Of a stretch of DNA of 64,000 nt, positions 18,761 through 27,772 are shown piece by piece (position 1 is the stretch's first letter; each line of letters starts with the position of its first letter). A program made the translations under genes and the position numbers. Below the pieces are notes generated by a model that was not told the DNA's origin, searched no databases, and saw only the letters and a list, made by a program, of their open reading frames with translations. Source of the DNA: Phaeodactylibacter luteus (GTDB taxonomy: Bacteria > Bacteroidota > Bacteroidia > Chitinophagales > Saprospiraceae); the NCBI RefSeq assembly GCF_007993045.1, contig NZ_VOOR01000020.1, positions 1 to 64,000 on the forward strand, read 5' to 3'.

Positions 18761-18768
18761 TAGTTTTG
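18761..18768 (+). promoter_or_regulatory. -7 element TAGTTTTG upstream of the giant secreted protein gene
   Basis: An exact TAnnTTTG match 33 bp before the ATG at 18801, preceded by an AT-rich stretch (18708-18740). No convincing -33 box. Confidence 0.45.
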
Positions 18769-18800
18769 GGGAGTTTATTTTTCAACCCAAAATACGATCC

Positions 18801-21800
18801 ATGCAGTACCCTTACCCGGTTATCAGGGCTTGGTGCATTCTCCTTTGCGCCGCCTTTGCCCTACCCCTCTCTGCTCAGACCGAGCAAGAATTGTTCCAGG
18901 GCTTTGAAGGCAATGAAGCCAACCCCTGGAATTTCACCGCATCACCTGCGGCCTACTCCCTGCCAGACATTGATGATGTCTGGGGCATATCCAATGCTGT
19001 CAATGATTTGTCGCCCGCCTCAGGCACTGCCTTTTGGTATATGCGCGACCTCGACAACCCCAACGGAGGCAACGACGGATTCCACACTCTCGATTTCGAT
19101 GCCGTAGACGTTTCAAGTTTCGTTTTTAACACCGTCTCCTTCAAGTATTACTCCTTTGGGTACGAAGACACAGACTCCATCGGGTACATCATCGAGACAG
19201 CACCTGGCTCAGGCTTTGATATGTCAAACTATGTTGCCCTTGACGGGGATACCCAAGGCTGGCAGACGGTTTTCGTCAATTTGCCTGCCGGCATCCCCAC
19301 CGTCCGCCTCCGGCTGATGGCCAAACAGAATGGCGGCAACGACTATGCCGGTTTTGATGACATAGCGGTATTCAGCAGCGTGGAAGACTTCCTCCCCCCT
19401 ATCGTCTTGGGGGCAGAGCTGTTGGACGAAAACAGCATCCGCCTGACCTACAGCGAGCCGATGGACGTGGCCAGCGTGGAAAACCCGCTCAACTACACTA
19501 CCGCCAACGGCACCATTGCCTCTATCGTTTATTCAGCCCCCGGCGGCATGGAATTCCCATTTGTGACCATCACTTACACTGAGCCATTCCTCAACGGCCA
19601 GGCCAACAGCCTCAGCCCAGGGCTGGTCACTGATGAGGCAGGCAACTTTCTCCTTGAAGCTTTCACCTTTGATTGGATCTATAACGACGCCACCCCTAAC
19701 CTCGTCATTACCGAAATCCTGTACAACCCGCCTGGCAGCGACGACCTGGAGTTTATTGAAATCCTGAACGCTGGCAACAGCCCGGCGCCCATTGGCGGGC
19801 TTCAGGTCAATTCTGGCTTCAGCTTCACCTTTCCCGAGCTTGAGCTGCCAGCCGGCGGCATTGTCCTGCTGGCGCAAAATGAAGCCGAAGCAGAGGCTTT
19901 CTTCGGGATGGACTTCTACGACTGGGGAAACGGCGAAATCACCAATGGTGACGAAGAGATTGCCATCACCAACTTCTCCGGCACCCTCATCGATACCGTC
20001 AACTACCTCGACGAATCGCCATGGCCAGCCGAAGCCGACGGCAATGGCCCTTCCATAGAGCTGCTCGACGCAGGCTTAGACAACAATCAAGGCGCCAACT
20101 GGTATGCCAACACCATCCCTTTCAATGGCACCGAGATTTTGGCAACCCCGGGCTCTTTCACGCCAGCGATCACACCCGTTGCCGCTTTCGCAGACAGCGA
20201 CCTTTTCCTTTTGGAAGGGCAAGGCGCTCAGGATATCATCGTTACCCTGACCAACCCCAACAGCCTCGCATCTACCCTGGTAGTGAACGTATCCCCTGCT
20301 TCTACTGCTATAGCTGGGGAAGACTACACCCTGAGCGGAGACACCCTGACTTTTGCCGGCAGTACCGGTGGCGACCTTACCCTGCCGCTCCAAGTTTTAG
20401 ACAACAGCAGTGAAGGCGGGCGCTACCTTATACTCGAGCTTTCGGCTTTGGAAAACGCAGAGGCAGGCTCGGACAATCAGCTCGTCATCCTCATACAAGA
20501 CAACGACTATGCTACACCTCAGGCTCCGGTTGAGCCTCTCGTTAGGCTCAGCCACTTGGGCAGCTTCGCAAGCGGTGAAGTAGCAGAGATCGTAGCGCAC
20601 GACCCTGCTACTCAGCGGCTGTTCGTGACCAACTCTGCAACCAATACCTTGGACGTGATCGACTTCTCCAACCCTGCTGCACTGAGCAATATCAATAGCA
20701 TAGACATGAGCGCCTACGGCGGCGGCATCAACTCCGTAGCAGTCCAAAACGGGCTGGTAGCTGTAGCCATGGAAGCCGAGGTGAAGACCGACAACGGCTC
20801 AGTCGTCTTTTTTGATGCCGATGGCACTTTCCTGGGCCAGGCCCCTGCGGGCGCCCTGCCCGATATGGTTGTATTCAGCCCCGACGGCACCAAGGTGCTG
20901 ACTGCAAATGAAGGAGAGCCCAACGATGACTACACCATTGACCCTGAAGGCTCAGTTACGATCATCGACCTATCAGCGGGAGCAGCCAACCTGACGGCTG
21001 CCGATGCGGCCACGGTGAGCTTCGCCAGCTTCAACGCTCAAGAAGCCGAGCTCAAGACAGCAGGCGTGCGCATCTTCGGCCCGGGCGCCACCGTTGCCCA
21101 AGACCTTGAGCCAGAGTTCATCACCCTCTCCGCTGATGGCAACACCGCCTATGTTTCCTGCCAAGAGAACAATGCCTTTGTCCTCGTTGATATGGCGACG
21201 GCTACAGCCACAGCGGTGCGCCCCCTTGGCTACAAAGACTGGTCGGAAAGTGGGCCTTTCTTTGACGCTTCTAACCGCACAGAGGGCATTTTCTTCGCCA
21301 ACTGGCCCGTGAAGAGCGCGTACATGCCTGATGCAGTACAGTTTTTTGAAGCAGGCGGGCAAGGCTACATCATCACAGCCAATGAGGGTGACGCCCGCGA
21401 CTATGATGGCTTTACAGAAGAGTTCCGCATTGGGGATGACGAGATTGTGCTCGACCCCGGCACCTTCCCATTCGCTGAAGCCCTGAAAAACGATCAGCTA
21501 TTAGGCCGCCTGCGCATTACAGCGGCCAGTGGAGATACCGATGGCGATGGCGATTTCGACGAGATTGTCGCATACGGTGGCCGTTCCTTTTCCATTTTTG
21601 ATGCAGCGAGCGGCGCCCTAGTCTACGACAGTGGGAGCGAGCTCGAACGGGTTACCGCTGCCGATCCCCTGTACGGTGCCCTTTTCAACAGTGACAATGA
21701 AGAGAACAGCTTCAAAAACCGCTCTGACGACAAAGGGCCAGAGCCCGAAGCCGTGCGCGTAGCGGAGATCAATGGCCGCCTTTATGCTTTTATCGCATTG

Positions 21801-24800
21801 GAGCGCACCGGAGGGCTTGTACTGTATGATGTGACCAACCCAGCTGCACCACAGTACCTGCAATACCTCAATACTCGGACCATTGAAACAGAAGGTGGCG
21901 ACTTAGGCCCCGAAGACATTCAGGTTATTGACGCGGCCAACAGCCCCAACGGAAAGCCTCTTGTGATCGTTTCCAACGAAATCAGCGGCACCATAGGCGT
22001 ATTCGAGCTACAGGCAACGCCAACCGTTGAGTTTGCAGAAGGCACCCTAGAGACCTTTGAAGGCATAGGCTTTGAAACCATTGCCTTTGAAGTCACCAAT
22101 CCGGGCGATTTGCCGGGCACCATCGCCTTTACTATCGCTAGTGCCTCCACTGCGGAGTTTAATGTAGATTACCGGCTGACAGCGCTGCAGCTCCAAGTAC
22201 CTGCCGGCAGCACCGCACCGATCACATTTGACTTGGAAATCCTAGACAACAGCCATCTTTCCGGGCGCTACCTCATCCTGGAAGCCGACCCGGCCAACAG
22301 CACTGTACAAATTGGAGAGGAGAGCAGCATGATTGTCCTCATCAGCGATACTGACGACTTTGGCCCGCAGGCTGCGGACAACCCTGCCGTACAGCTCAGC
22401 CATAGCGGCAGTTTTGCACTGCCCAACGGTGGGGCTGCAGAGATTGTAGCTTTTGATGCCGGAACTCAGCGGCTGTTCGCGTCCAACTCCATCAACAACA
22501 CACTAGAAATCCTGGATTTCAGCAACCCAGCCGGGATCTCCGCCATCAACAGCATTGACCTCTCCGTTTACAACGGTGCCATCAATTCCGTAGCTGTATA
22601 CGAGGGGCTTGTGGCAGTAGCCATGGAGGCGAGCGTTAAGACAGACCCGGGCTTTGTCGCCTTTTTCGATACCGACGGCAACCTGCTCAGCACCACCACA
22701 GTAGGCGCACTGCCGGATATGCTCGTCTTTACAGCAGACGGACAGACCTTGCTGGTGGCCAACGAAGGGGAGCCCAATGATGACTACACCATCGACCCCG
22801 AAGGCTCGGTGAGCCTGATCGACCTGAGCAATGGCCCTGCTATGGCTATGGCTACGACGGTAGGCTTCAGCAATTTCAACGGGGACGAAGCCACGCTCAG
22901 CGCTCAGGGCGTGCGCATCTTCGGCCCGGGCGCTACGGTTGCCCAAGACCTGGAGCCAGAATACATCACCCTCTCCAATGACGGCTCCACCGCCTACGTT
23001 GCCTGCCAGGAAAACAACGCCATTATCCAGGTAGACCTGGCTTCGGCGGCCGCTACAGGTATCCTGCCGCTGGGGTATAAGGACTGGGCTGCAGAGGGCG
23101 CTACTTTTGATGCCTCCAACCGGACGGACGAGGTCTTCTTCTCCAACTGGCCCGTGAAGGGGATGTACCAGCCGGATGCCGTCTCTTTCTTCAATGTAGG
23201 CGGACAGGGCTATATCATTACAGCCAACGAAGGCGATGCCCGCGACTATGATGGGTACACAGAGGAGTTCCGAATTGGCGATGATGAGATTGTACTGGAT
23301 GCAGATGCTTTCCCCCATGCGGAGTACCTGAAAGAGAACGTCCTGCTCGGCCGTCTGCGTATCACTGCAGCCACTGGCGATACCGATGGCGATGGCGACT
23401 TCGATGAGCTGTACGCCTATGGCGGGCGCTCGTTCTCCATCTTTGACGCAGCAAGCGGTGCCCTCGTATACGACAGCGGCAATGAGATGGAGCAGATCAC
23501 TGCCAATGACTTCACCTATGGCGGCCTGTTCAACAGCGACAACGAGGAGAACAGCTTTAAGAACCGCTCTGACGACAAAGGGCCGGAGCCAGAAGCTGTG
23601 GTCGTAGCAGAAATTGATGGCCGCCCTTACGGTTTTATCGGGATGGAGCGCGTGGGCGGCATCCTGGCCTATGATTTATCTGACCCTGCTGCGCCCCAAT
23701 TCCTACAGTACATCAACACGCGTACCCTCGATACAGAGGGCGGGGACCTTGGGCCAGAAGACTTGATTTTTGTCTCCAGCGCCGAAAGCCCAGATGGCAA
23801 AGCGTACATCCTAGCAGCCTACGAGATCAGCGGCACTATAGGCGTATTCGAGCTACAGCGCCCAAGCACCGTAGAATTTGCGCAAGCCGATTCTCAACTG
23901 GATGAAGGGGCAGGCACCATTCAGCTGGAGCTGAGCGTAGCTGAAGCGGGGGGCATAGCCGGTACTGCGCAGATCAACGTCCTCAGCGCTTCTACGGCAG
24001 TGGAAGGCGAAGACTTCACCCTGGCTTCTGCCACAGTAACATTTGATGGAAGCGCGGCTTCCCGCTTTGTATCACTGGATATCTTAGACAATAGCAGCCT
24101 TGGCGGGCGCTACCTCGTCCTTGAGATCGACGCCGATGGCAGCAGCGTGATGGTGGGCAGCAACAACCGCCACATCCTGCTCATCAACGATAATGACGAT
24201 ATGGCGCCGGTGGCCGCCGTTGATCCCTACGTACAACTGAGCCACCTGGGCTCTTACTTTACCGGAGGGGGCGAAGGGACAGCCGAGATTGTCGCCTATG
24301 ATGGAGCTGCTCAACGCCTGTTCCTGACCAATAGCAATAATCAGCGAGTGGACATCCTGGACTACAGCGACCCCGCCAACGTTGCCTTGGTCAGTTCTAT
24401 TGACATTACCCCATTTGGCGACAACGTCAACTCCGTAGCGGTGTACGAAGGCTTGGTCGCCGTTGCGATTGAAGGGGCCGGCACTGCGGATAACGGCATG
24501 GTCGGGTTCTTTGATACCGATGGGGTGTTCATCAGCAGCGTGACGGTGGGCGTGCTGCCCGATATGGTCACCTTTAGCCCCGATGGCACAAAGGTCCTGA
24601 CTGCAAACGAAGGGGAGCCCAACGATGATTACACAGTAGACCCCGAAGGCTCGGTGAGCATCATTGACCTCAGCAATGGCCCTGCCGCAGCTACTGTGGC
24701 AACGGCTACTTTTGAGGCATTCAACGGGCAGGCCGATGCACTGCGCGCGGCGGGCGTCCGAATATTTGGCCCAGGTGCTACAGTGGCTCAGGACATGGAG

Positions 24801-26624
24801 CCGGAGTACATCACGCTCTCTGAGGACGGCACCACTGCCTATGTAGCTTGCCAGGAGAACAACGCTTTGGCTATTGTCGACCTGGCCACTCAGAGCATCA
24901 CGGAGATCCGGCCGCTTGGCTTCAAAGACTGGACCGCAGAAGGGGTAACCTTCGATGCTTCTGACCGCACCGATGGCATCTTCTTTGCCAACTGGCCTGT
25001 GAAGGGGGTATACCACCCGGATGCCATCAGCTACTTCACCGCTGGCGGTGAGGGCTACATCATCACCACCAACGAGGGGGATGCCAGGGATTATGATGGA
25101 TATACCGAAGAATTCAGGGTAAAAGACGACGAGATCGTACTCGACCCGACGGCCTTCCCAGATGCCGACCTGCTCAAGGAGGATGTCCTAATGGGCCGCC
25201 TGCGAATCACCGCCGCCAATGGCGATACGGATGGGGACGGCGATTACGACGAGCTGTATGCCTACGGCGGGCGCTCCTTCTCCATTTTCAATGCAGCGAC
25301 CGGTGCCCTCGTTTATGACAGCGGCAACGACCTGGAGCAGATCACCGCAAACGACCCCGTTTTTGGCGCACTCTTCAATACAACCAATGACGAGAACGAC
25401 TTCAAGAACCGCTCTGACGATAAAGGGCCGGAGCCGGAAGCTGTAGCAGTAGCCGAGATAGACGGCAGCACTTACGCTTTTGTCGGCCTGGAGCGTGTCG
25501 GGGGTATTATGGTGTACGACATCAGCAATCCGGCGGCGCCTGTCTATCTGCAGTACATCAATACCCGTACGGTGGAGACAACAGGTGGGGACCTGGGGCC
25601 AGAGGGCATTGCTTTCATCCCCGCTTCGGCAAGCCCAGACGGCAAACCTCTCCTCGCGGTATCTAACGAGATCAGCGGTTCTGTAGCAATGTTCGAGCTG
25701 GGCCTCAACTGCCCGGTCACCGGTCTGCCAGCAACCGTTGCGATCTGCGAAGGCGAGAGCGCTACACTTGAGATTACTGGGACATACGAGGAGGTCATCT
25801 GGTCGAACGGCGATATGGGCGAGCTGACCACGGTCACAGCGGCCGGCACCTATACTGTCATGGCCACTACAGACGGCGGCTGTATGGCGGCCGATACCGT
25901 TGTGGTAGAGGTGAACCCGCTGCCAGCCATTGAGCTGGGCGAAGACTTGTCCATTTGTGAAAACGAGGCAGCCACGCTTGATGCCGGAGCAGGATTTGAG
26001 GTATACGCATGGAGCAACGGGGCGGTCAGCCCAAGCATCACCGTAGCAGAAAGCGGCACCTACAGTGTGACCGTTACCAACGCGGAGGGCTGCACTAATA
26101 CCGACTCCATCACTGTGAGCGTCAACCCGCTGCCTATGGCCAATTTCCCAATGGACACGGTCATTTGCGTAGAGCAAGCCTATACTTTTGACCCGGGCAT
26201 GGGCAACCTCCTCCTGATCAACGGTGTGCCCGTGGAATCCTTCAGCACAGAAGGGCTGGAGCCCGGAGCATACAATATCGAGGCGGTAGTCACTAATGGC
26301 TTCGGCTGCGAGCTACCTGTTGTACTCAGCTTCGTGATCGATGTTTGCAACAGCACACGGGATCTGCTCACGGAGGAAAGCTTCAGCTTGTTCCCGAACC
26401 CGACCACAGGAAAGGCTACAATTGAGCTCGGCCGCTTGCAGGGCACGCCCTATGAGCTATCGGTAGTGACTGTGGCAGGACAGGCCGTACAGCTGCGTCA
26501 GATCCCTGCCAGTGCCGGGGCATTCCGTGCACAGATCGACCTGAGCGGGATGCCTACCGGGGTTTATCTGGTGCGCCTGAGCAGTGAGGCGGGCACCCTT
26601 ACCCGCAGGCTGATCGTGGAGTAA
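18801..26624 (+). CDS. giant T9SS-secreted protein with three choice-of-anchor I units
   Basis: 2607 residues with a signal peptide ending near LPLSAQ. In order: an N-terminal beta-sandwich region (about 25-300), a lamin-tail domain (about 303-420, NLVITEILYNPPGSDDLEFIE), a Calx-beta-like segment, three choice-of-anchor I propellers starting near 581, 1197 and 1811 and separated by Calx-beta-like segments, two Ig/PKD-like domains with WSNG motifs (about 2300-2445), and a type A sorting tail (LFPNPTTGKATIEL near 2532). Each propeller has LTANEGEPNDDYTIDPEGSV-like and DTDGDGDFDE metal-loop motifs. Some relatives are labelled phosphatases, but no catalytic role is shown. It is likely a cell-surface or released protein. 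Confidence 0.9.
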   Translation: MQYPYPVIRAWCILLCAAFALPLSAQTEQELFQGFEGNEANPWNFTASPAAYSLPDIDDVWGISNAVNDLSPASGTAFWYMRDLDNPNGGNDGFHTLDFDAVDVSSFVFNTVSFKYYSFGYEDTDSIGYIIETAPGSGFDMSNYVALDGDTQGWQTVFVNLPAGIPTVRLRLMAKQNGGNDYAGFDDIAVFSSVEDFLPPIVLGAELLDENSIRLTYSEPMDVASVENPLNYTTANGTIASIVYSAPGGMEFPFVTITYTEPFLNGQANSLSPGLVTDEAGNFLLEAFTFDWIYNDATPNLVITEILYNPPGSDDLEFIEILNAGNSPAPIGGLQVNSGFSFTFPELELPAGGIVLLAQNEAEAEAFFGMDFYDWGNGEITNGDEEIAITNFSGTLIDTVNYLDESPWPAEADGNGPSIELLDAGLDNNQGANWYANTIPFNGTEILATPGSFTPAITPVAAFADSDLFLLEGQGAQDIIVTLTNPNSLASTLVVNVSPASTAIAGEDYTLSGDTLTFAGSTGGDLTLPLQVLDNSSEGGRYLILELSALENAEAGSDNQLVILIQDNDYATPQAPVEPLVRLSHLGSFASGEVAEIVAHDPATQRLFVTNSATNTLDVIDFSNPAALSNINSIDMSAYGGGINSVAVQNGLVAVAMEAEVKTDNGSVVFFDADGTFLGQAPAGALPDMVVFSPDGTKVLTANEGEPNDDYTIDPEGSVTIIDLSAGAANLTAADAATVSFASFNAQEAELKTAGVRIFGPGATVAQDLEPEFITLSADGNTAYVSCQENNAFVLVDMATATATAVRPLGYKDWSESGPFFDASNRTEGIFFANWPVKSAYMPDAVQFFEAGGQGYIITANEGDARDYDGFTEEFRIGDDEIVLDPGTFPFAEALKNDQLLGRLRITAASGDTDGDGDFDEIVAYGGRSFSIFDAASGALVYDSGSELERVTAADPLYGALFNSDNEENSFKNRSDDKGPEPEAVRVAEINGRLYAFIALERTGGLVLYDVTNPAAPQYLQYLNTRTIETEGGDLGPEDIQVIDAANSPNGKPLVIVSNEISGTIGVFELQATPTVEFAEGTLETFEGIGFETIAFEVTNPGDLPGTIAFTIASASTAEFNVDYRLTALQLQVPAGSTAPITFDLEILDNSHLSGRYLILEADPANSTVQIGEESSMIVLISDTDDFGPQAADNPAVQLSHSGSFALPNGGAAEIVAFDAGTQRLFASNSINNTLEILDFSNPAGISAINSIDLSVYNGAINSVAVYEGLVAVAMEASVKTDPGFVAFFDTDGNLLSTTTVGALPDMLVFTADGQTLLVANEGEPNDDYTIDPEGSVSLIDLSNGPAMAMATTVGFSNFNGDEATLSAQGVRIFGPGATVAQDLEPEYITLSNDGSTAYVACQENNAIIQVDLASAAATGILPLGYKDWAAEGATFDASNRTDEVFFSNWPVKGMYQPDAVSFFNVGGQGYIITANEGDARDYDGYTEEFRIGDDEIVLDADAFPHAEYLKENVLLGRLRITAATGDTDGDGDFDELYAYGGRSFSIFDAASGALVYDSGNEMEQITANDFTYGGLFNSDNEENSFKNRSDDKGPEPEAVVVAEIDGRPYGFIGMERVGGILAYDLSDPAAPQFLQYINTRTLDTEGGDLGPEDLIFVSSAESPDGKAYILAAYEISGTIGVFELQRPSTVEFAQADSQLDEGAGTIQLELSVAEAGGIAGTAQINVLSASTAVEGEDFTLASATVTFDGSAASRFVSLDILDNSSLGGRYLVLEIDADGSSVMVGSNNRHILLINDNDDMAPVAAVDPYVQLSHLGSYFTGGGEGTAEIVAYDGAAQRLFLTNSNNQRVDILDYSDPANVALVSSIDITPFGDNVNSVAVYEGLVAVAIEGAGTADNGMVGFFDTDGVFISSVTVGVLPDMVTFSPDGTKVLTANEGEPNDDYTVDPEGSVSIIDLSNGPAAATVATATFEAFNGQADALRAAGVRIFGPGATVAQDMEPEYITLSEDGTTAYVACQENNALAIVDLATQSITEIRPLGFKDWTAEGVTFDASDRTDGIFFANWPVKGVYHPDAISYFTAGGEGYIITTNEGDARDYDGYTEEFRVKDDEIVLDPTAFPDADLLKEDVLMGRLRITAANGDTDGDGDYDELYAYGGRSFSIFNAATGALVYDSGNDLEQITANDPVFGALFNTTNDENDFKNRSDDKGPEPEAVAVAEIDGSTYAFVGLERVGGIMVYDISNPAAPVYLQYINTRTVETTGGDLGPEGIAFIPASASPDGKPLLAVSNEISGSVAMFELGLNCPVTGLPATVAICEGESATLEITGTYEEVIWSNGDMGELTTVTAAGTYTVMATTDGGCMAADTVVVEVNPLPAIELGEDLSICENEAATLDAGAGFEVYAWSNGAVSPSITVAESGTYSVTVTNAEGCTNTDSITVSVNPLPMANFPMDTVICVEQAYTFDPGMGNLLLINGVPVESFSTEGLEPGAYNIEAVVTNGFGCELPVVLSFVIDVCNSTRDLLTEESFSLFPNPTTGKATIELGRLQGTPYELSVVTVAGQAVQLRQIPASAGAFRAQIDLSGMPTGVYLVRLSSEAGTLTRRLIVE
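20541..25700 (+). repeat. three long in-frame repeats of about 1.85 kb
   Basis: The same landmark (VRLSHLGSF, VQLSHSGSF, VQLSHLGSY) occurs at 20541, 22389 and 24231, spaced 1848 and 1842 bp. Every unit keeps the order INSVAV, GALPDM or GVLPDM, EGEPNDDYT, GVRIFGPGATVAQD, NWPVK, NEGDARDYDG, DTDGDGD and RSDDKGPEPEAV. These arose by duplication of a whole domain plus linker. Confidence 0.9.
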
Positions 26625-26655
26625 ACCCGCTTTAGTATTTTCCTGAATAATTGGG

Positions 26656-26692
26656 CCCCGCCCGGGATTTTGTTCCGGGCGGGGATTTTTTT
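26656..26692 (+). terminator. rho-independent terminator after the giant gene
   Basis: CCCCGCCCGG (26656-26665) pairs with CCGGGCGGGG (26675-26684), followed by ATTTTTTT. Confidence 0.9.
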
Positions 26693-26729
26693 GGGCTGTG
26701 GCCAAACTCCGGGCGCTGCTTTCCGTTTT

Positions 26730-26890
26730 GGAAAGACCTGCATTTCGGCAGGTGGCACTGCAGGGCTGCGTGAGCGATGTGGAGGGTGGCCGGTAGGCCA
26801 GCCGCCTGCTGCAGGCAAGGCGGCGGCACCCCGGAACGTAGCGCCCCCCAACAGGAGGGGCTGGCGGGCGGGGGGCACGCCCAAATCATC
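26730..26890. other. GC-rich palindromic intergenic block
   Basis: Contains nested inverted repeats: GGCC/GGCC around 26788-26799, GCCTG/CAGGC and an enclosing CCGCC/GGCGG near 26800-26825, then a G-run and C-run series. It is unlike the six-copy element family, though similar in style. Open frames across it are low-complexity and have no start context. Seen once here. Confidence 0.4.
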
Positions 26891-26971
26891 CTCATCCTGG
26901 CCGGCAGGGTATTGTAGATATTTGAACTATCACCAACGCCCCATTGATGAGCGGGGCAAAAAAAGATAACT

Positions 26972-27688
26972 ATGGAACTGAAAGGAAAAGTAGCCCTGAT
27001 CACGGGCGGAAGCAAAGGGATAGGGCTCGGTGTGGCTGAGGCCATGGTGGAGCACGGTATGCATGTAGCAGTGACGAGCCGGGAGCAGCCTGCTGCGGAC
27101 GATGCGGCGAAGAAGCTGAATGAGCGCGGGCCAGGGAAGGCGATCGGCCTGGCGGCTGATGTGCGGGACCTGGTTGCGCAGGAGCGGGTCGTAAAGGATG
27201 TGATCGGGTCTTTTGGACAGCTCGATGTGGTGATCGCCAACGCTGGAGTAGGCCATTTTGCTTCTATTGAGGATATGACGGCGGAGCAGTGGAACAGTGT
27301 GATCGACACCAACCTGACCGGCGTATTTTACACGGCTAAGGCGGCCTTGCCGGCCCTTAAGGAATCTAAAGGGTACCTCATCACGATTGCCAGCCTGGCG
27401 GGCACCAACTTTTTTGCCAGCGGCTCGGCCTATAATGCCAGCAAATTTGGGCTGGTGGGCTTCTCACAGGCGGTCATGCTAGACTTGAGGCAGCATGGCA
27501 TTAAGGTGACGACCATCATGCCCGGCTCGGTGGCCACCTACTTCAACGGGCATACGCCCAACGAAGCAGATGCCTGGAAAATACAGCCGGAGGATATGGG
27601 GCAGATGGTGATGGACCTGCTGAAAATGCACCCGCGTACGCTGCCCAGCAAGGTGGAGGTGCGGCCGACGATGCCGCCGAAACGATAG
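26972..27688 (+). CDS. SDR family oxidoreductase
   Basis: 238 residues. Rossmann cofactor motif TGGSKGIGLG near residues 11-20, NAGVG near 89, the catalytic serine in TIASLAG and YNASK near 150-154, as in classical short-chain dehydrogenases. A basic residue in the first loop and SR after beta-2 hint at NADP(H), but this is inference. The substrate is unknown. It stands alone, with terminators on both sides. Confidence 0.92.
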   Translation: MELKGKVALITGGSKGIGLGVAEAMVEHGMHVAVTSREQPAADDAAKKLNERGPGKAIGLAADVRDLVAQERVVKDVIGSFGQLDVVIANAGVGHFASIEDMTAEQWNSVIDTNLTGVFYTAKAALPALKESKGYLITIASLAGTNFFASGSAYNASKFGLVGFSQAVMLDLRQHGIKVTTIMPGSVATYFNGHTPNEADAWKIQPEDMGQMVMDLLKMHPRTLPSKVEVRPTMPPKR

Positions 27689-27710
27689 CCGGGACAGGAC
27701 AGCGAGAGGT

Positions 27711-27749
27711 AAAAGCCCGGTAGCGCAGATTTGCGCTACCGGGCTTTTT
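27711..27749. terminator. strong bidirectional terminator
   Basis: AAAAGCCCGGTAGCGCA pairs perfectly with TGCGCTACCGGGCTTTT around a 4-base loop; T-rich on both strands. It serves the SDR (plus) and PhoD (minus) genes. Confidence 0.93.
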
Positions 27750-27772
27750 GTGTTGGGGGTGGCTAGTGGGAA

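Noticed and set aside
22503-26177. Long minus-strand open frames (for example 22503-23318, 24084-25016, 25188-26177)
   Set aside because: They lie opposite the triple-repeat giant gene and mirror its codon bias; no signal, domain or start context.
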